Below, piece by piece: positions 36,366 through 46,800 of a stretch of 64,000 nucleotides of DNA. Source of the DNA: JBBIWA01 sp037439425 (GTDB taxonomy: Bacteria > Acidobacteriota > Blastocatellia > RBC074); contig JBBIWA010000005.1 in assembly GCA_037439425.1 (NCBI GenBank), positions 1-64,000 of the forward strand. The letters run 5' to 3'. The first letter of the stretch is position 1. Each line of letters starts with the position of its first letter. The notes beneath the pieces are model-generated. The model was not told the DNA's origin. It did not search any database and saw only the letters and a program-made list of their open reading frames with translations. Both the position numbers and the translations under genes were made by a program.

Positions 36366-39300
36366 ATGCTTGCGCTAAAGAGAATGCTCATCAGTGCCTG
36401 TGCTATCGTTTGTGTTGCTTTCTCGGTTAGGATAGCATCCGCACAAGAGTTTCGTGGTTCTATTTCGGGACGGATAACCGAAGCTTCGGGCGCAGCCGTG
36501 CCCAGCGCTCAGGTTATTGTCACCAGCGTCGCTACTAACACTTCAACCTCGACCACTACCAATGAGGCGGGCGACTATACAGTGCTTTACCTGACACCAG
36601 GCATTTACACAGTCTCAGTCGAAGCTAAAGGGTTTAAGAAGGCCGTCAGGCAAAACATAGAAGTTCGCGTCGCGGATAAATTGGCGCTTGACCTACAACT
36701 GGAAGTGGGCGAGGTGGCAGAGACAGTCAATATCACTGCTGATGCTCCGCTGCTGGAATCAACCTCAGCTTCTGCTGGACAGGTCATTGACCGGCGCCGT
36801 ATTTCTGAATTGCCGCTCTCGGACGGTAACCCCTTTGTGCTTTCGCGCCTCGCGCCGGGCATAGCTTACATAGGCGATTTGAAATTCTCGCGCCCCTTCG
36901 ACAATGCGGGCACTGCCTCCATCGTCGCCGATGGCGCGCCCGGGCGTAATGAATTCACGCTTGACGGCGTGCCGAATATGGCCAGTGGCGGTGGTGTAGG
37001 CCGCGTGGCGTTTGTGCCACCTGCCGATGCTGTGCAGGAGTTCAAGGTCGAAACGGCCAGCTTCGACGGGCAACAGGCGCATACGGCCGGCGCGACGGTC
37101 AACGTCACGCTCAAGAGCGGCTCGAATCAACTTCACGGCACCATCTACGAGTTCGTGCGTAACGACGTGCTCTCGGCCAACGATTTCTTCATCAATCGAA
37201 CAAACCTGGCGGCTAATCCTTCGCGTGACCGCGATCGGGACGGCAAAGCGGATCGTGATCCGCTGCGTTACAACCGCTATGGCTTCACAGTGGGAGGGCC
37301 GATCTGGTTGCCGAAGAAGGTCTTCGGGCCGTTCGGTTATGACGGGCGCAATCGCAGCTTCTTCTTCTTCGCTTTTGAAAAGCTGGATGATGTCTTTCCG
37401 GAGCCGGGCTTGTTCACCGTCCCGACGCTCAAGATGCGCAACGGTGATTTTTCCGAACTGCTGCCGAGCATCGTGATCTATGACCCAGCGACGGCACGGC
37501 GGGAGGGAAGCCGTGTCCGACGCGATCCGTTCCCTGGAAACATCATTCCCCCTGGCCGCATCAGTGCGATTGCGAAGAACTATTTGTCGTTTTACCCGCT
37601 GCCGAACCAACCGGGCAATGCGCAAGGTCAGAACAACTTCATCAGTGGCAACCCGCGCACGGACCGGTTCCATTCCGAATCTTTCCGCTTCGATCAAATA
37701 CTGAGCGACAAGCAGCGCTTCTTCGTCCGCTACACGCACAACAACCGTGTTGAGTCGCGCGGCAACTGGACGGGTGTCGTCAACGGCATTCGTCCGACGG
37801 GCAACTTCCTCTTCCGGATCAACGATGGCGGGACGTTCGATTACGTCTACAACTTCTCACCGACCGTGGTGCTGAATTCGCGCGTCGGATTTTCGCGCTT
37901 CAACGAGCCGAACATCCGCCAGCATCAGGGGGCGATCAAACCCGCTTCACTCGGTTTCCCGGCTTCAACCGCAGCGCTGTTCGGGTCGGAAGAGTACCTG
38001 CCGCGCTTCGAGATCAGCGGCTATTCGGTGTTGGGTGACAGCGTGGGCGGTGGCTCAACCCACAACATTTACGCGGTACAATCAACGCTGACGAAGATCA
38101 CGGGACGGCATTCGCTCCGCTTCGGCTACGATTTCCGCTCTTACCGCGAGAATGGCTTCGGCGCGGGCCACGCAGCAGGCCGTTACGACTTCGCCAACAC
38201 TTTCACGCGTGGGCCGCTGGACAATTCAGCCGGCGCAGCCGTCGGCCAGTCGCTCGCTTCTTTCCTGCTCGGCCAGCCAACGGGCGGTTTGATTGACCGC
38301 AACGCCGCGCGCTCGAATCAGACACTCTACCATGGAATGTTCTTCCACGATGACTGGAAGGTGACCAGCAAGCTGACGCTCAACCTGGGCGTGCGCTACG
38401 AATACGAAGGCGCGACCAACGAGCGCTTCAACCGCAACACGCGCGGCTTCGATCTGACGGCTTCAAGTCCGATCGAAGCGGCAGCGAAGGCGGCTTACGC
38501 GGCCAATCCAATTCCCGAAATTCCGGTCGCCAGCTTCCAGGTCAAAGGCGGATTGCTCTTCGCCAACGCCGACAATCGCAACTTCTGGGACCCGGACAAA
38601 AACAACGTGCAGCCGCGCGTCGGCGTAGCTTACCAGCTGAATGACAAGACCGTATTGCGTGGCGGCTGGGGCATCTTCACCGTGCCGTTTGTAATTGCTG
38701 CAGTCAATCAGCCTGGCTTTTCGCAGAGCACGCCGATTGTGGCAAGCGTGGATAACGGTTTGACCTTCCTGGCCAATCTGGCCAATCCATTCCCCAATGG
38801 TGTTCTCTCGCCGCCAGGTGCGAGTCTGGGACTGGCGACCTTCCTTGGGCGGAGCGTTTCGTTTGTGCCGGTCGAAGGAATAAAGAACACGCAGGCACAA
38901 CGCTGGTCGTTCGGCATTCAGCGTGAGATGCCAGGCAACTGGCTGCTCGAATTGCAATATGTCGGCAATCACGGTTATGACGGCGTGGTGGGTGTCAGCA
39001 TCAATGGAGTTCCGCGCCAGTATCTCTCGACCAGCTCATTCCGCGACCAGAACATGATCAACACGATCAACTTCCTGACCGCGACCGTGCCGAACCCGTT
39101 CCGCGGCTTGATCCCCGGCACGGGCCTCAATGGTGCGACCGTGCAGCGGCAGCAATTGCTCAGGCCGCTGCCGCATTTCACCGGTGTCAGCACCATTCGG
39201 AATGACGCCTCCAGCGATTACCATTCGGGTCAACTGCGTGCTGAGAAGCGCTTCAGCCGCGGCTACACGATGCTCATCTCTTACACCTGGTCGAAGTTCC

Positions 39301-39956
39301 TCGTAAAGGGCAACCTCCTCAACGAGACGGATACGAAGTTTGAGCGGCGGTTCTCGGACGCCGACATTCCGCATCGTCTGGTCGTGAGCGGCATCTGGGA
39401 GTTACCCTTCGGACGCGGTCGCAAGTGGGGCAGCAACTGGAGTCGAGCCGTTGACGTTGTGCTCGGCGGCTGGCAGGTGCAGGGCATCTGGAACTGGCAG
39501 AGCGGTCGCACCAATCTCACGCTCGGCAATGTTTATTACAACGGCGACATCACGAAGCTGAAGACGAAGATCAAAAGCAGCAATGTGGATGGCACGGTCT
39601 TCGACACGAGTGGCTTCTATTTCAGCGACGCCGCCGTTCAAACCAACGGCGTAGTTGATCCCGCCAAGCAGCGCGCCGATTCGCGCATCCAGTTGAGCGG
39701 CAACATTCGCCTGCTCCCGTCGCGGTGGGCTGGTTTCCGCAGCCAAGGTTTGAACCTGTGGGACCTGTCGGTGAGCAAGAACTTCTCGTTCACCGAGAGC
39801 ATCAAGTTGCAACTGCGCGGTGAGTTCCTGAATGCCTTCAACACGCCGGTCTTCAACAATCCGAACCTCGATCCGCGCAACGCGAACTTCGGCAGGGTGA
39901 CGAGCCAGAATAATCTGCCGCGTAACGTGCAGATCGGGTTGAAGCTGATCTTTTGA
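36366..39956 (+). CDS. TonB-dependent receptor with carboxypeptidase-regulatory-like domain (second copy)
   Basis: A 1196-residue outer-membrane receptor with the same architecture as the one at 28456 but only distantly similar. It has a signal peptide to about residue 26 (IASAQ), an Ig-like CarboxypepD_reg domain (about 28-110, GSISGRITEASGAAVPSAQV), a plug with PLLESTSASAGQVIDRRRIS and a barrel ending VQIGLKLIF. The ribosome-binding site is strong (AAAGGAGGAATTT before the ATG at 36366). It is followed after 140 bases, including a family A repeat, by the oxidoreductase gene, and may import a substrate for it. Confidence 0.9.
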   Translation: MLALKRMLISACAIVCVAFSVRIASAQEFRGSISGRITEASGAAVPSAQVIVTSVATNTSTSTTTNEAGDYTVLYLTPGIYTVSVEAKGFKKAVRQNIEVRVADKLALDLQLEVGEVAETVNITADAPLLESTSASAGQVIDRRRISELPLSDGNPFVLSRLAPGIAYIGDLKFSRPFDNAGTASIVADGAPGRNEFTLDGVPNMASGGGVGRVAFVPPADAVQEFKVETASFDGQQAHTAGATVNVTLKSGSNQLHGTIYEFVRNDVLSANDFFINRTNLAANPSRDRDRDGKADRDPLRYNRYGFTVGGPIWLPKKVFGPFGYDGRNRSFFFFAFEKLDDVFPEPGLFTVPTLKMRNGDFSELLPSIVIYDPATARREGSRVRRDPFPGNIIPPGRISAIAKNYLSFYPLPNQPGNAQGQNNFISGNPRTDRFHSESFRFDQILSDKQRFFVRYTHNNRVESRGNWTGVVNGIRPTGNFLFRINDGGTFDYVYNFSPTVVLNSRVGFSRFNEPNIRQHQGAIKPASLGFPASTAALFGSEEYLPRFEISGYSVLGDSVGGGSTHNIYAVQSTLTKITGRHSLRFGYDFRSYRENGFGAGHAAGRYDFANTFTRGPLDNSAGAAVGQSLASFLLGQPTGGLIDRNAARSNQTLYHGMFFHDDWKVTSKLTLNLGVRYEYEGATNERFNRNTRGFDLTASSPIEAAAKAAYAANPIPEIPVASFQVKGGLLFANADNRNFWDPDKNNVQPRVGVAYQLNDKTVLRGGWGIFTVPFVIAAVNQPGFSQSTPIVASVDNGLTFLANLANPFPNGVLSPPGASLGLATFLGRSVSFVPVEGIKNTQAQRWSFGIQREMPGNWLLELQYVGNHGYDGVVGVSINGVPRQYLSTSSFRDQNMINTINFLTATVPNPFRGLIPGTGLNGATVQRQQLLRPLPHFTGVSTIRNDASSDYHSGQLRAEKRFSRGYTMLISYTWSKFLVKGNLLNETDTKFERRFSDADIPHRLVVSGIWELPFGRGRKWGSNWSRAVDVVLGGWQVQGIWNWQSGRTNLTLGNVYYNGDITKLKTKIKSSNVDGTVFDTSGFYFSDAAVQTNGVVDPAKQRADSRIQLSGNIRLLPSRWAGFRSQGLNLWDLSVSKNFSFTESIKLQLRGEFLNAFNTPVFNNPNLDPRNANFGRVTSQNNLPRNVQIGLKLIF

Positions 39957-39995
39957 GTCGCTCATCGGTAGCGACGCTCGAGAAACAATGAAACC

Positions 39996-40093
39996 AGCCT
40001 GGGGAGGCACGCTTCCAGCGTGCCTACTCTACTAGGGTGATTCATTGAAGGCAGGCACGCTTCCAGGGTGCGTCCCCAGGATTTTCCAAGGAG
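39996..40093 (+). repeat. Dispersed repeat family A upstream of the oxidoreductase gene, supplying its ribosome-binding site
   Basis: CCTGGGGAGGCACGCTTCCA with GCGTGCC on the left, and GGCACGCTTCCAGGGTGCGT with CCCCAGGATTTTCC on the right. The terminal AAGGAG (40088-40093) is 5 bases before the ATG at 40099. Confidence 0.8.
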
Positions 40094-40098
40094 ACGTT

Positions 40099-41439
40099 AT
40101 GAGCCATACCACACGCAGAAATTTTATCAAGACGACCTCAGTGGCCACTGCCGGGGTGGCGCTGGGTAATCTCAGTATCCTTCGACCGGAGCGCGTGCTT
40201 GGCGCGAATGAGCGCATCCGCGTGGCGATCGTCGGAGCTAGCGACCGCACGATGAGTTCGCTCGTCCCCGCGTTTGTGAGCCAGGCTGAAGCTCTCAATT
40301 TTGAACTCGTCGCGGTCTGCGACATCTGGAAGAAGCGCCGCGAAGAAGCTCCCGCTGCGATTGCTAAGAAGTACGGCATCAAGGAACCGGCCAAGGTTCG
40401 CAACACTGAAGAGCTTTATTCAATGAAAGACATTGACGCGGTCATCATCGGCACGGCCGACTTCCAGCACGCTTATCACGCCATCGAAGCGGTCAAGGCC
40501 GGCAAGGACGTTTACGTCGAGAAACCATTTGCCAACATCATGTCCGATGCGCGCGAGGCACTGAAAGTTATCGGCAACTCGAAGCAGGTCTTCCAGGTCG
40601 GGACGCAGCGCCGTTCGACGCCGAGCTATATGCGCGCTTACGAGTATCTCCAATCGGGCAAATTCGGCGACATCGTCATGGCCGAGATGACCTGGAACGT
40701 CAATCAGCCCGGTCGCTGGCGCCGGCCCGCGCTTGTAGCGCAACTGCGCGAAGAGGATACGGATTGGAAACGCTACTTGATTAATCGCGATCCGAAGATC
40801 CCCTTCGACGCGCGGAAGTACCTTGAGTTCCGCCTCTTCTGGCCCTTCTCTTCAGGCATCCCCTGCCAGTGGATGGTGCACCAGATTGACACGGTGCATT
40901 GGTTCACCGGCATCCCGCATCCGCGCAGCGTCGTGGCCAACGGCGGAATTTATCTGTGGAAGGATGGGCGCACGAACTTCGACACGATGACGGCGGTCTT
41001 TGACTACTATGATGCGAAGAAGGACAAAGGCTTCCAGGTGCTCTACACATCGCGGATGACCAACAGCGCTGGCGATGTGAAGGAGATTTACTACTCCAAT
41101 GGTGGCACGCTGGATCTGGACAAGAACAAAGTCACCCCCGAAGGTGGCTTGAGGGAGAATCACGCCAGGGCGATGGGCATGAAAGCTAACCTCGTAGAGC
41201 CGGTGACGCTTGCTGACGAGGGCGGCATTGAAACCGCAGCCGACACGGGCGCTGACAGCTCAACGACAGCGCATATGCGCAACTGGATGGAATGCGTCCG
41301 CGCGCGCAATCAGAAGACGAACGCTGACATCCACGCAGCTTACAATCACTCGGTGGCGCTCTGTATGACGATCGCCGCTTTGCACACGGGCAAGCGCGTC
41401 ACCTTCGATGAGAAGAAACAGGAGGTAGTCACAAGTTAA
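40099..41439 (+). CDS. Gfo/Idh/MocA family oxidoreductase, Tat-exported
   Basis: A 446-residue NAD(P)-dependent dehydrogenase. The start at 40099 is fixed by a twin-arginine signal (SHTTRRNFIKTT, then ATAGVALG) and by AAGGAG five bases upstream. The NAD-binding motif VAIVGASDR lies near 42-50, the conserved EKP lysine in VEKPFANI, and the acid/His pair in MVHQIDTVHWFTG. Members oxidise sugars, inositols or glycosides, often at C3. Tat export implies a periplasmic enzyme with its cofactor already bound. It is followed after 125 bases by the PmoA-like gene, a common pairing. It lies just after a TonB receptor, consistent with glycoside handling. Confidence 0.9.
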   Translation: MSHTTRRNFIKTTSVATAGVALGNLSILRPERVLGANERIRVAIVGASDRTMSSLVPAFVSQAEALNFELVAVCDIWKKRREEAPAAIAKKYGIKEPAKVRNTEELYSMKDIDAVIIGTADFQHAYHAIEAVKAGKDVYVEKPFANIMSDAREALKVIGNSKQVFQVGTQRRSTPSYMRAYEYLQSGKFGDIVMAEMTWNVNQPGRWRRPALVAQLREEDTDWKRYLINRDPKIPFDARKYLEFRLFWPFSSGIPCQWMVHQIDTVHWFTGIPHPRSVVANGGIYLWKDGRTNFDTMTAVFDYYDAKKDKGFQVLYTSRMTNSAGDVKEIYYSNGGTLDLDKNKVTPEGGLRENHARAMGMKANLVEPVTLADEGGIETAADTGADSSTTAHMRNWMECVRARNQKTNADIHAAYNHSVALCMTIAALHTGKRVTFDEKKQEVVTS

Positions 41440-41442
41440 AAG

Positions 41443-41532
41443 ATGAAAGGTGAAGGGTGATAAGGGTGATGGGGTGAAAGAGAGCGGGAGAGCGGGGAAA
41501 AAGTTTGTCTCCCGCTCTCCCCTTCATCCCTA
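41443..41532. repeat. Inverted-repeat element D between the oxidoreductase and PmoA-like genes
   Basis: GGTGAAGGGTGATAAGGGTG is followed by a hairpin, GCGGGAGAGCGGGGA pairing with TCTCCCGCTCTCCCC. It resembles the element at 11330-11430 in base composition and in its place inside a presumed operon. Confidence 0.55.
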
Positions 41533-41564
41533 GCATCTTCTTCATCTTTCCCGAGGGGGCAACT

Positions 41565-42623
41565 ATGAAACATATTCTCTCTTTCTTTCTTGCAGTTTGT
41601 CTCGTTCCGATGGCTTTGTGGGCTGGGGATGAGCAAGGCGTCAAGATCGTTGAGTCGAAGACGGCCAAGCAACTCGACGTTTACATAGACGGGCAGTTAT
41701 TTACTTCCTATGTCTACTGGGATGATCAGAAGAAGCCGATCCTCTATCCGCTCAAAACTGCGAAGGGGACGGTTGTCACGCGCAGCTATCCGCTGGCTAA
41801 AGTAGCAGGCGAGCGCACCGATCATCCGCATCACATCTCATCCTGGTTCACCTATGGCAACATCAATGGCGTAGACTTCTGGAATTCACCGCCGGCTGGG
41901 GTCAAAACCGACGCCGGTCAAGCCAGCAACTTCGGCACGATCAAGCATCGCGCGGTGAACAAGATCAAGCAGGGCAAAGACAGCGCCCAGCTCGATGTCC
42001 AGATGGATTGGATCATGCCCGATGGGTCGCGGGTTTTGCAGCAAGACGATCAGATCATCTTCCGCGCAAGCAAGGACACGCGCATCATTGATCGCATTAT
42101 CACGCTCACGGCGCAAAACCAGAAAGTGGTCTTCGGCGATACCAAGGAGGGCGCTCTGGGCATTCGCGTTGCGCGCCAGCTCGAAGAGCCTTCAAAAGAG
42201 CCGTTGATCTTCACCGATGCGCAGGGCAATCCGACAAAAGTGCCGGTGCTTGATAATACAGGAGTCAATGGTGTTTACCTGAGCAGCGAAGGCAAAGTTG
42301 GCGAAAAAGAGGCCTGGGGTACGCGCGCCAAATGGATGACCTTAAGCGGCAATGTCAAAGGCGAGGATGTGGTCATTGGCATCTTTGATCATCCGAAGAA
42401 TCCAACCTATCCGACCTACTGGCACGCGCGCGGCTACGGTCTATTTGCCGCCAATCCATTCGGCGCGAAAGACTTCACCAAAGGAGCGACGACGCTCAAC
42501 TTCACTTTGCAGCCGGGCGAGAAAGCGACCTTCCGCTTCCGGATCCTGATTTATTCCGGTAAGCTGACCAAAGAGCAGACCGAGGCGCTTTATCAACAGT
42601 TTCTCAAAGACGTGCCGCAGTAA
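41565..42623 (+). CDS. PmoA-like (DUF6807) family protein, exported
   Basis: A 352-residue protein annotated in genomes as PmoA family although unrelated in function to methane monooxygenase as such. Signal peptide 1-20 (HILSFFLAVCLVPMALWA). Conserved segments are YPLKTAKGTVVTRSYP, ERTDHPHHISSWFTYGNING and VDFWNSP, then a galactose-mutarotase-like beta-sandwich to the C-terminus. In Planctomycetes and Acidobacteriota this family sits beside Gfo/Idh/MocA oxidoreductases and is thought to act in sugar or glycoside turnover. The ATG at 41565 has GAGGGGG ahead of it. A strong hairpin at 42693 ends the unit. Confidence 0.82.
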   Translation: MKHILSFFLAVCLVPMALWAGDEQGVKIVESKTAKQLDVYIDGQLFTSYVYWDDQKKPILYPLKTAKGTVVTRSYPLAKVAGERTDHPHHISSWFTYGNINGVDFWNSPPAGVKTDAGQASNFGTIKHRAVNKIKQGKDSAQLDVQMDWIMPDGSRVLQQDDQIIFRASKDTRIIDRIITLTAQNQKVVFGDTKEGALGIRVARQLEEPSKEPLIFTDAQGNPTKVPVLDNTGVNGVYLSSEGKVGEKEAWGTRAKWMTLSGNVKGEDVVIGIFDHPKNPTYPTYWHARGYGLFAANPFGAKDFTKGATTLNFTLQPGEKATFRFRILIYSGKLTKEQTEALYQQFLKDVPQ

Positions 42624-42692
42624 TGGAGCTGGAAGCGAGTTGATTCTGAGTTAAACTGAGAACTTTTGCGCTTTGCCACTGCCGCCCAGGCA

Positions 42693-42723
42693 GCAAACGG
42701 GCACCCTCACGGTGCCCGTTTGC
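42693..42723 (+). terminator. Strong hairpin after the PmoA-like gene
   Basis: A perfect 13-bp stem (GCAAACGGGCACC with GGTGCCCGTTTGC) and a 5-base loop lie 70 bases after the stop. The T-run is inside the stem, so termination is plausible but not canonical. Confidence 0.65.
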
Positions 42724-42849
42724 GCATGGAAGCTCAGAAGCTCGGGTGAGCCGTAACAATCATTTGCGTCCACCAGGTCTATAACGTATCATAACTTTTC
42801 TCTCACGTTGGCTGCTCTGTGATCGCCCCGCACTTTAGTGAGATAAAAT

Positions 42850-43491
42850 ATGGCCCAGCCCAAGATGATGATTCTCTCGGACGTTGAGCTTTTTAAGCTC
42901 TGTGCTGCTGCTCCGGATCAGGATGAGTACTGGGAGGAATTCATCAAGCGCTACAATCGAATCCTCGTAAGTAGCGTGTATTACGCCTATCAGCGGTTCG
43001 CTCGGGTGAGACGGCCCCCTGAGTGGGCTGTCGCCGAGCTTTTGCAGGACACTTACGTTCAGATCCTCAAAGGCGATTGTCTCGCCTTGCGCTGCTTCCG
43101 CGGCCGCACCGATAAAGAAGCAATAGTTTACCTGGCCCAGATCGCGATCAATCTCACAATCAGGCACCTGCGTCAGGCGCGCGCCCTCAAGCGCCAAGCG
43201 GGGGGCGGGATCAGTGGAATCCTGATGCAAAATGGAACTGCCTGCGGACCGGTAGGAGTGGTGAGCGACTATACCGATGGACTGGCTGAGCGTGAATTAG
43301 TCGAAGCGCTTCGCCGCATTTGCACTGGGCCAAACAAGCGCCGTAACATCCTGCTCTTCCTGCTGCACGTGCGCGAGGGGCTGACGGCAGGAGAGCTTGC
43401 CGCCAGTGGGATCTGCGATCTGGCGCCGTCGAGTATTGCTAATCTCCTTAACCGGATAAAAGCCAAGTTGAAAAAAGTTTTCTGGCAGTGA
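42850..43491 (+). CDS. ECF-type RNA polymerase sigma factor
   Basis: A 213-residue sigma-70-family protein. Region 2 covers about 10-110 (DEYWEEFIKRYNRILVSSV, then WAVAELLQDTYVQIL and FRGRTDKEAIVYLAQIAINL), the fold that binds core polymerase and melts the -10 region. Region 4, a helix-turn-helix, is at the C-terminus (GLTAGELAASGICDLAPSSI, then LLNRIKAKLKK). It precedes by 328 bases a gene for a membrane protein with an anti-sigma zinc finger, so the two are a likely sigma / anti-sigma pair. No signal sequence. The subgroup resembles those adjacent to TPR-CHAT proteins rather than classical RpoE. Confidence 0.85.
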   Translation: MAQPKMMILSDVELFKLCAAAPDQDEYWEEFIKRYNRILVSSVYYAYQRFARVRRPPEWAVAELLQDTYVQILKGDCLALRCFRGRTDKEAIVYLAQIAINLTIRHLRQARALKRQAGGGISGILMQNGTACGPVGVVSDYTDGLAERELVEALRRICTGPNKRRNILLFLLHVREGLTAGELAASGICDLAPSSIANLLNRIKAKLKKVFWQ

Positions 43492-43819
43492 GTATTTTTT
43501 TCTCTATTTTGCGTCTTTTATTCATGTGAGAAGAATCGCGCTTGTAGGGAGAAGCAGTCTGCTTCGTCCCTGCTTCCACAAGGTTTGGGAAAGGTTGGGA
43601 GCTGTGGCCTTTGGCAGGGCCTGGCAACTGAAACATTCCGCCTGAAGGCGGTGATCCAAACGATTTTCTGAGGGATCGTTTCGTGTAGTCACGGACGGCA
43701 CCCAGAGAAAACCTGGGTACGTAGGCTTCTAGCGTGCTTGGTCTCCGGTAAAGACCTGCTCGAGGAAGGCAGGCACGCAAGGATGCGTGCCTGCCCAGGA
43801 TTTTCTGCAGGAGGGCTGA
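43492..43819. other. Gap between the sigma and CHAT genes
   Basis: 328 bases without a gene. The right part is repeat family A (43701-43815), whose end is the ribosome-binding site of the CHAT gene. The left part holds a dyad, AAACGATTTTCTGAGGGATCGTTT (43657-43680). No promoter is evident. Confidence 0.55.
43701..43815 (+). repeat. Dispersed repeat family A upstream of the CHAT gene, supplying its ribosome-binding site
   Basis: Left end CCCAGAGAAAACCTGGGTAC, right end GGCACGCAAGGATGCGTGCC with TGCCCAGGATTTTC. AGGAGG (43809-43814) is 5 bases before the GTG at 43820. Confidence 0.8.
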
Positions 43820-46800
43820 GTGAGAAACGGGAACATCAGCGATGGCGGCCATCCGGCGGATCAGCTCCTGGCCGCTTATGTAGTTGGCCAGTGCAGTCCA
43901 GGAGAGAAGGAAGAAGTCGAAGAGCATTGTATCGCCTGCGAAGCCTGCCGCGCCAAATTTGCTCTCTTGCTGCGTGTCATTTGCGCTCAAGAGAGCAAAG
44001 AGGAGCGACACTACTTGGAGTCGCTGCTGCCGCCTGCGCAACAGGCAGCCAACCGCGCCCGCCAGCAGATCAGGGCACGCGGCACTCTCTCCCTGCCCGA
44101 TGCGGTGCCGGAAGCGGTAACGACCGGCCAAAGCGATAGCAACCGGCTGGCTTCATCAGAACAGCGTTTACCCGGTCGCTATGCTGCACGGTACTTTTGG
44201 GCGGGAGGCCGTGGCCGCTTGCCTTATCTCCCGCATGCGCTGGCCGCCACGGTAGTCATCACGCTGGCCCTGATCTCTTATTTCACCCCCTTTGGCCGAT
44301 CACTACTGCTCGTTTCTTCTCCCGCCGAGCGTGGCCTGGAGGCGGCGCGGCGCGCTTACCGCAATAGCCGCTCGCTTGAGGCTCGCGTGACCGGTGGATT
44401 CGCTTACCAGCCTTTCAAGGAGAAACGCAGCCCGGCGGAGACTATAGATATCGATCAAGATCAACTCAGATATGCGCTCAGCGAATTGACCCGGGCGGTC
44501 GCCTCTCGTCCAACCGCCACAGCGCGCCACAACCTGGGGCGGCTTTACCTACTCCTCGGAGAGTCTGACCGGGCTGAAGAGCAATTGACCCTCGCGCTCA
44601 AGGATGAGCCGCGTAACGCTAAGCTTCATGCGGATCTCGCCGTTCTCTACTATGAACGCAGCAAATATGCTGATCCCTTGCCACTGCTTACCAAGGCTAT
44701 CGAGCATGACCAAGCCGCGATTGAACTTGATCCTGAGCTTGCTGAAGCCTGGTTTAACCGCGCGCTCTGTTATGAACGGATGGCACTCCTCACCGAGGCG
44801 CAAGCTTCCTGGGAACGCTATCTAGAGCTCGATGCTGATTCGCCGTGGGCGACCGAGGCCCGCGAGCGCCTCAAGAAGTTGCGCGCGCGCATTGATCAAT
44901 CGGCCAATCTTGACGAGCACACGCAAGCTCAGTTCCTGGCAGCCGAGGCAGCGGGCGATGAAGAGACGATGCGCCATCTCATCAGCGAGCAGTTTGTCGT
45001 CCTGTATGACTTCGCGACCGGGCGGCTGTTTGACGAGTACCTGGCCGCAGCGAGCACAGGAGAGACCGCGCGCGCTGGCGAGCGCTTGAAAACCCTCACG
45101 CGCATCGCTCAATTGGCAAAGGAGAAAGGGGATCACTTCATCGCCGATATGGTCGAGTTCGCAGCGCGCGGCAGTCCCGCCATCAAGAAACGGTTGCAAG
45201 AGATCCGCCATCTGCTGCGACAGGCTGATCAGGAATTCGCCCTTGGTGCCTATGATGCAGCACTAGCGCGCTATTCATCCGCACGCCGCGCCGCCGAACA
45301 CATCGGAGATCGGTGTCACGCCGAAGTTGCCATCCTTGGTCTCGCCCGCTTTTTCAATCCTCGAACCGACTCTCGAGCGCGCGCCGCCCTCAGAAAGCAG
45401 CTCATTGCCAACGCCGGGCATCGCCGGCACCGGCGATTGCAGGCGCAGACGCTCCTTGCCTCAGCCAATGCTTATGGCGCTCTGCTACAACACTCACGTA
45501 ACCTCGAACTCTGTCTGCAAGCCGCTTCCATCGCTCAAGAGTTGGGCGATCCCGAGACATTGATCAATAGCCTGAGATTGGCTGGCTCCGCCTACATCCT
45601 CACGGGCGACTATGAGCGCGCGATGAGGAAAACCTTCGAGGCAGTCTCGCTCCTGCGCAATCACTCGGTGACGCCACTCAGGGCTGCTCAAGCTTACCAC
45701 GAGGTGTGGGAAGCACTCTTCCATGCGGGTAACTTTCCCGCAGCGGCGGACTATCAGCGAGAAGCCGTGCGGGTGGCGGAGCGCTCCGGCAATACAATGG
45801 TTCAAGCTTCATTAATCGGGAGGCTCGGATTGACTTATGGTAAGCTCGGGCGTTACGAGGAAGCGGTGCGACATCTCAACGACGCTATCGTACGCGCCGA
45901 AACGATCTCCGATCAATTGGCACGCTTGCTGCTCCAGGCCGATCTCTACACCTCGCTCGGAGACTTCTACCTGCACCAAAACAAAACCGGCCAGGCTATC
46001 GCCGCCTACCGACGTGCCCTTGAGACCATCGGCGAAAGAGGAAATCTTTTCTACCTGGTGGCAATCCACGAGGGTCTCGCAGCGGCTTACCTGGCACAAA
46101 ACAGATGGACAGAGGCCGAAACAGAGCTTCAGGCCGGTATCGCGCTCGCTGAGCAGGGCCGGTTGCAGATCGCTGATGCGCATAGTCGCAGTGCCTTCCT
46201 TACGAGCAAGCAGAATATCTACCGAGCGATGGTAGATTTACAATTCACAAAGCCTGACCCTGGACGAGCATTCAATTATGCCGAGATCTCCAAGAGTCGC
46301 GGGTTACTCGATGCGCTCTCTGGCCAGAGAGCATTGCAGTGGAGCGATGGCCAGCTTGCCCTCATCCTCTCGCGCAGCGCGCGCCCGCTCACCCTGGAGC
46401 AGGTGCAACGCGCCCTACCTGAAGATGTGCAACTCGTAGAATATCTGAGCACAGAAAAGCGCTTGATAATATGGCTCATTACGCGGGACGAAGTGATTCC
46501 GGCCAGCGTCCCAATCAGTTCTGATCAGTTGCACCGTTTGGTCACAGATTATTTTGCTGAGCTGCAACTGCGCCGCGACCTGGAATCGCTCAATCGCCGG
46601 GCGGCTGAGTTATATGATCTGCTGATCTCGCCCATCGCGGCGCGACTTGATCCTAACCGGATGCTTTGTCTGATCCCGGATGGAGCGTTGCACAAATTGC
46701 CGTTCGCTGCGTTGGTTTCTCCGGTGACGCGCCGCTATCTCATCGAGGACTTTGCGCTCACGATCAATCCGAGCGCGAGCGTGCTGGTGCAGGCTCTGGA

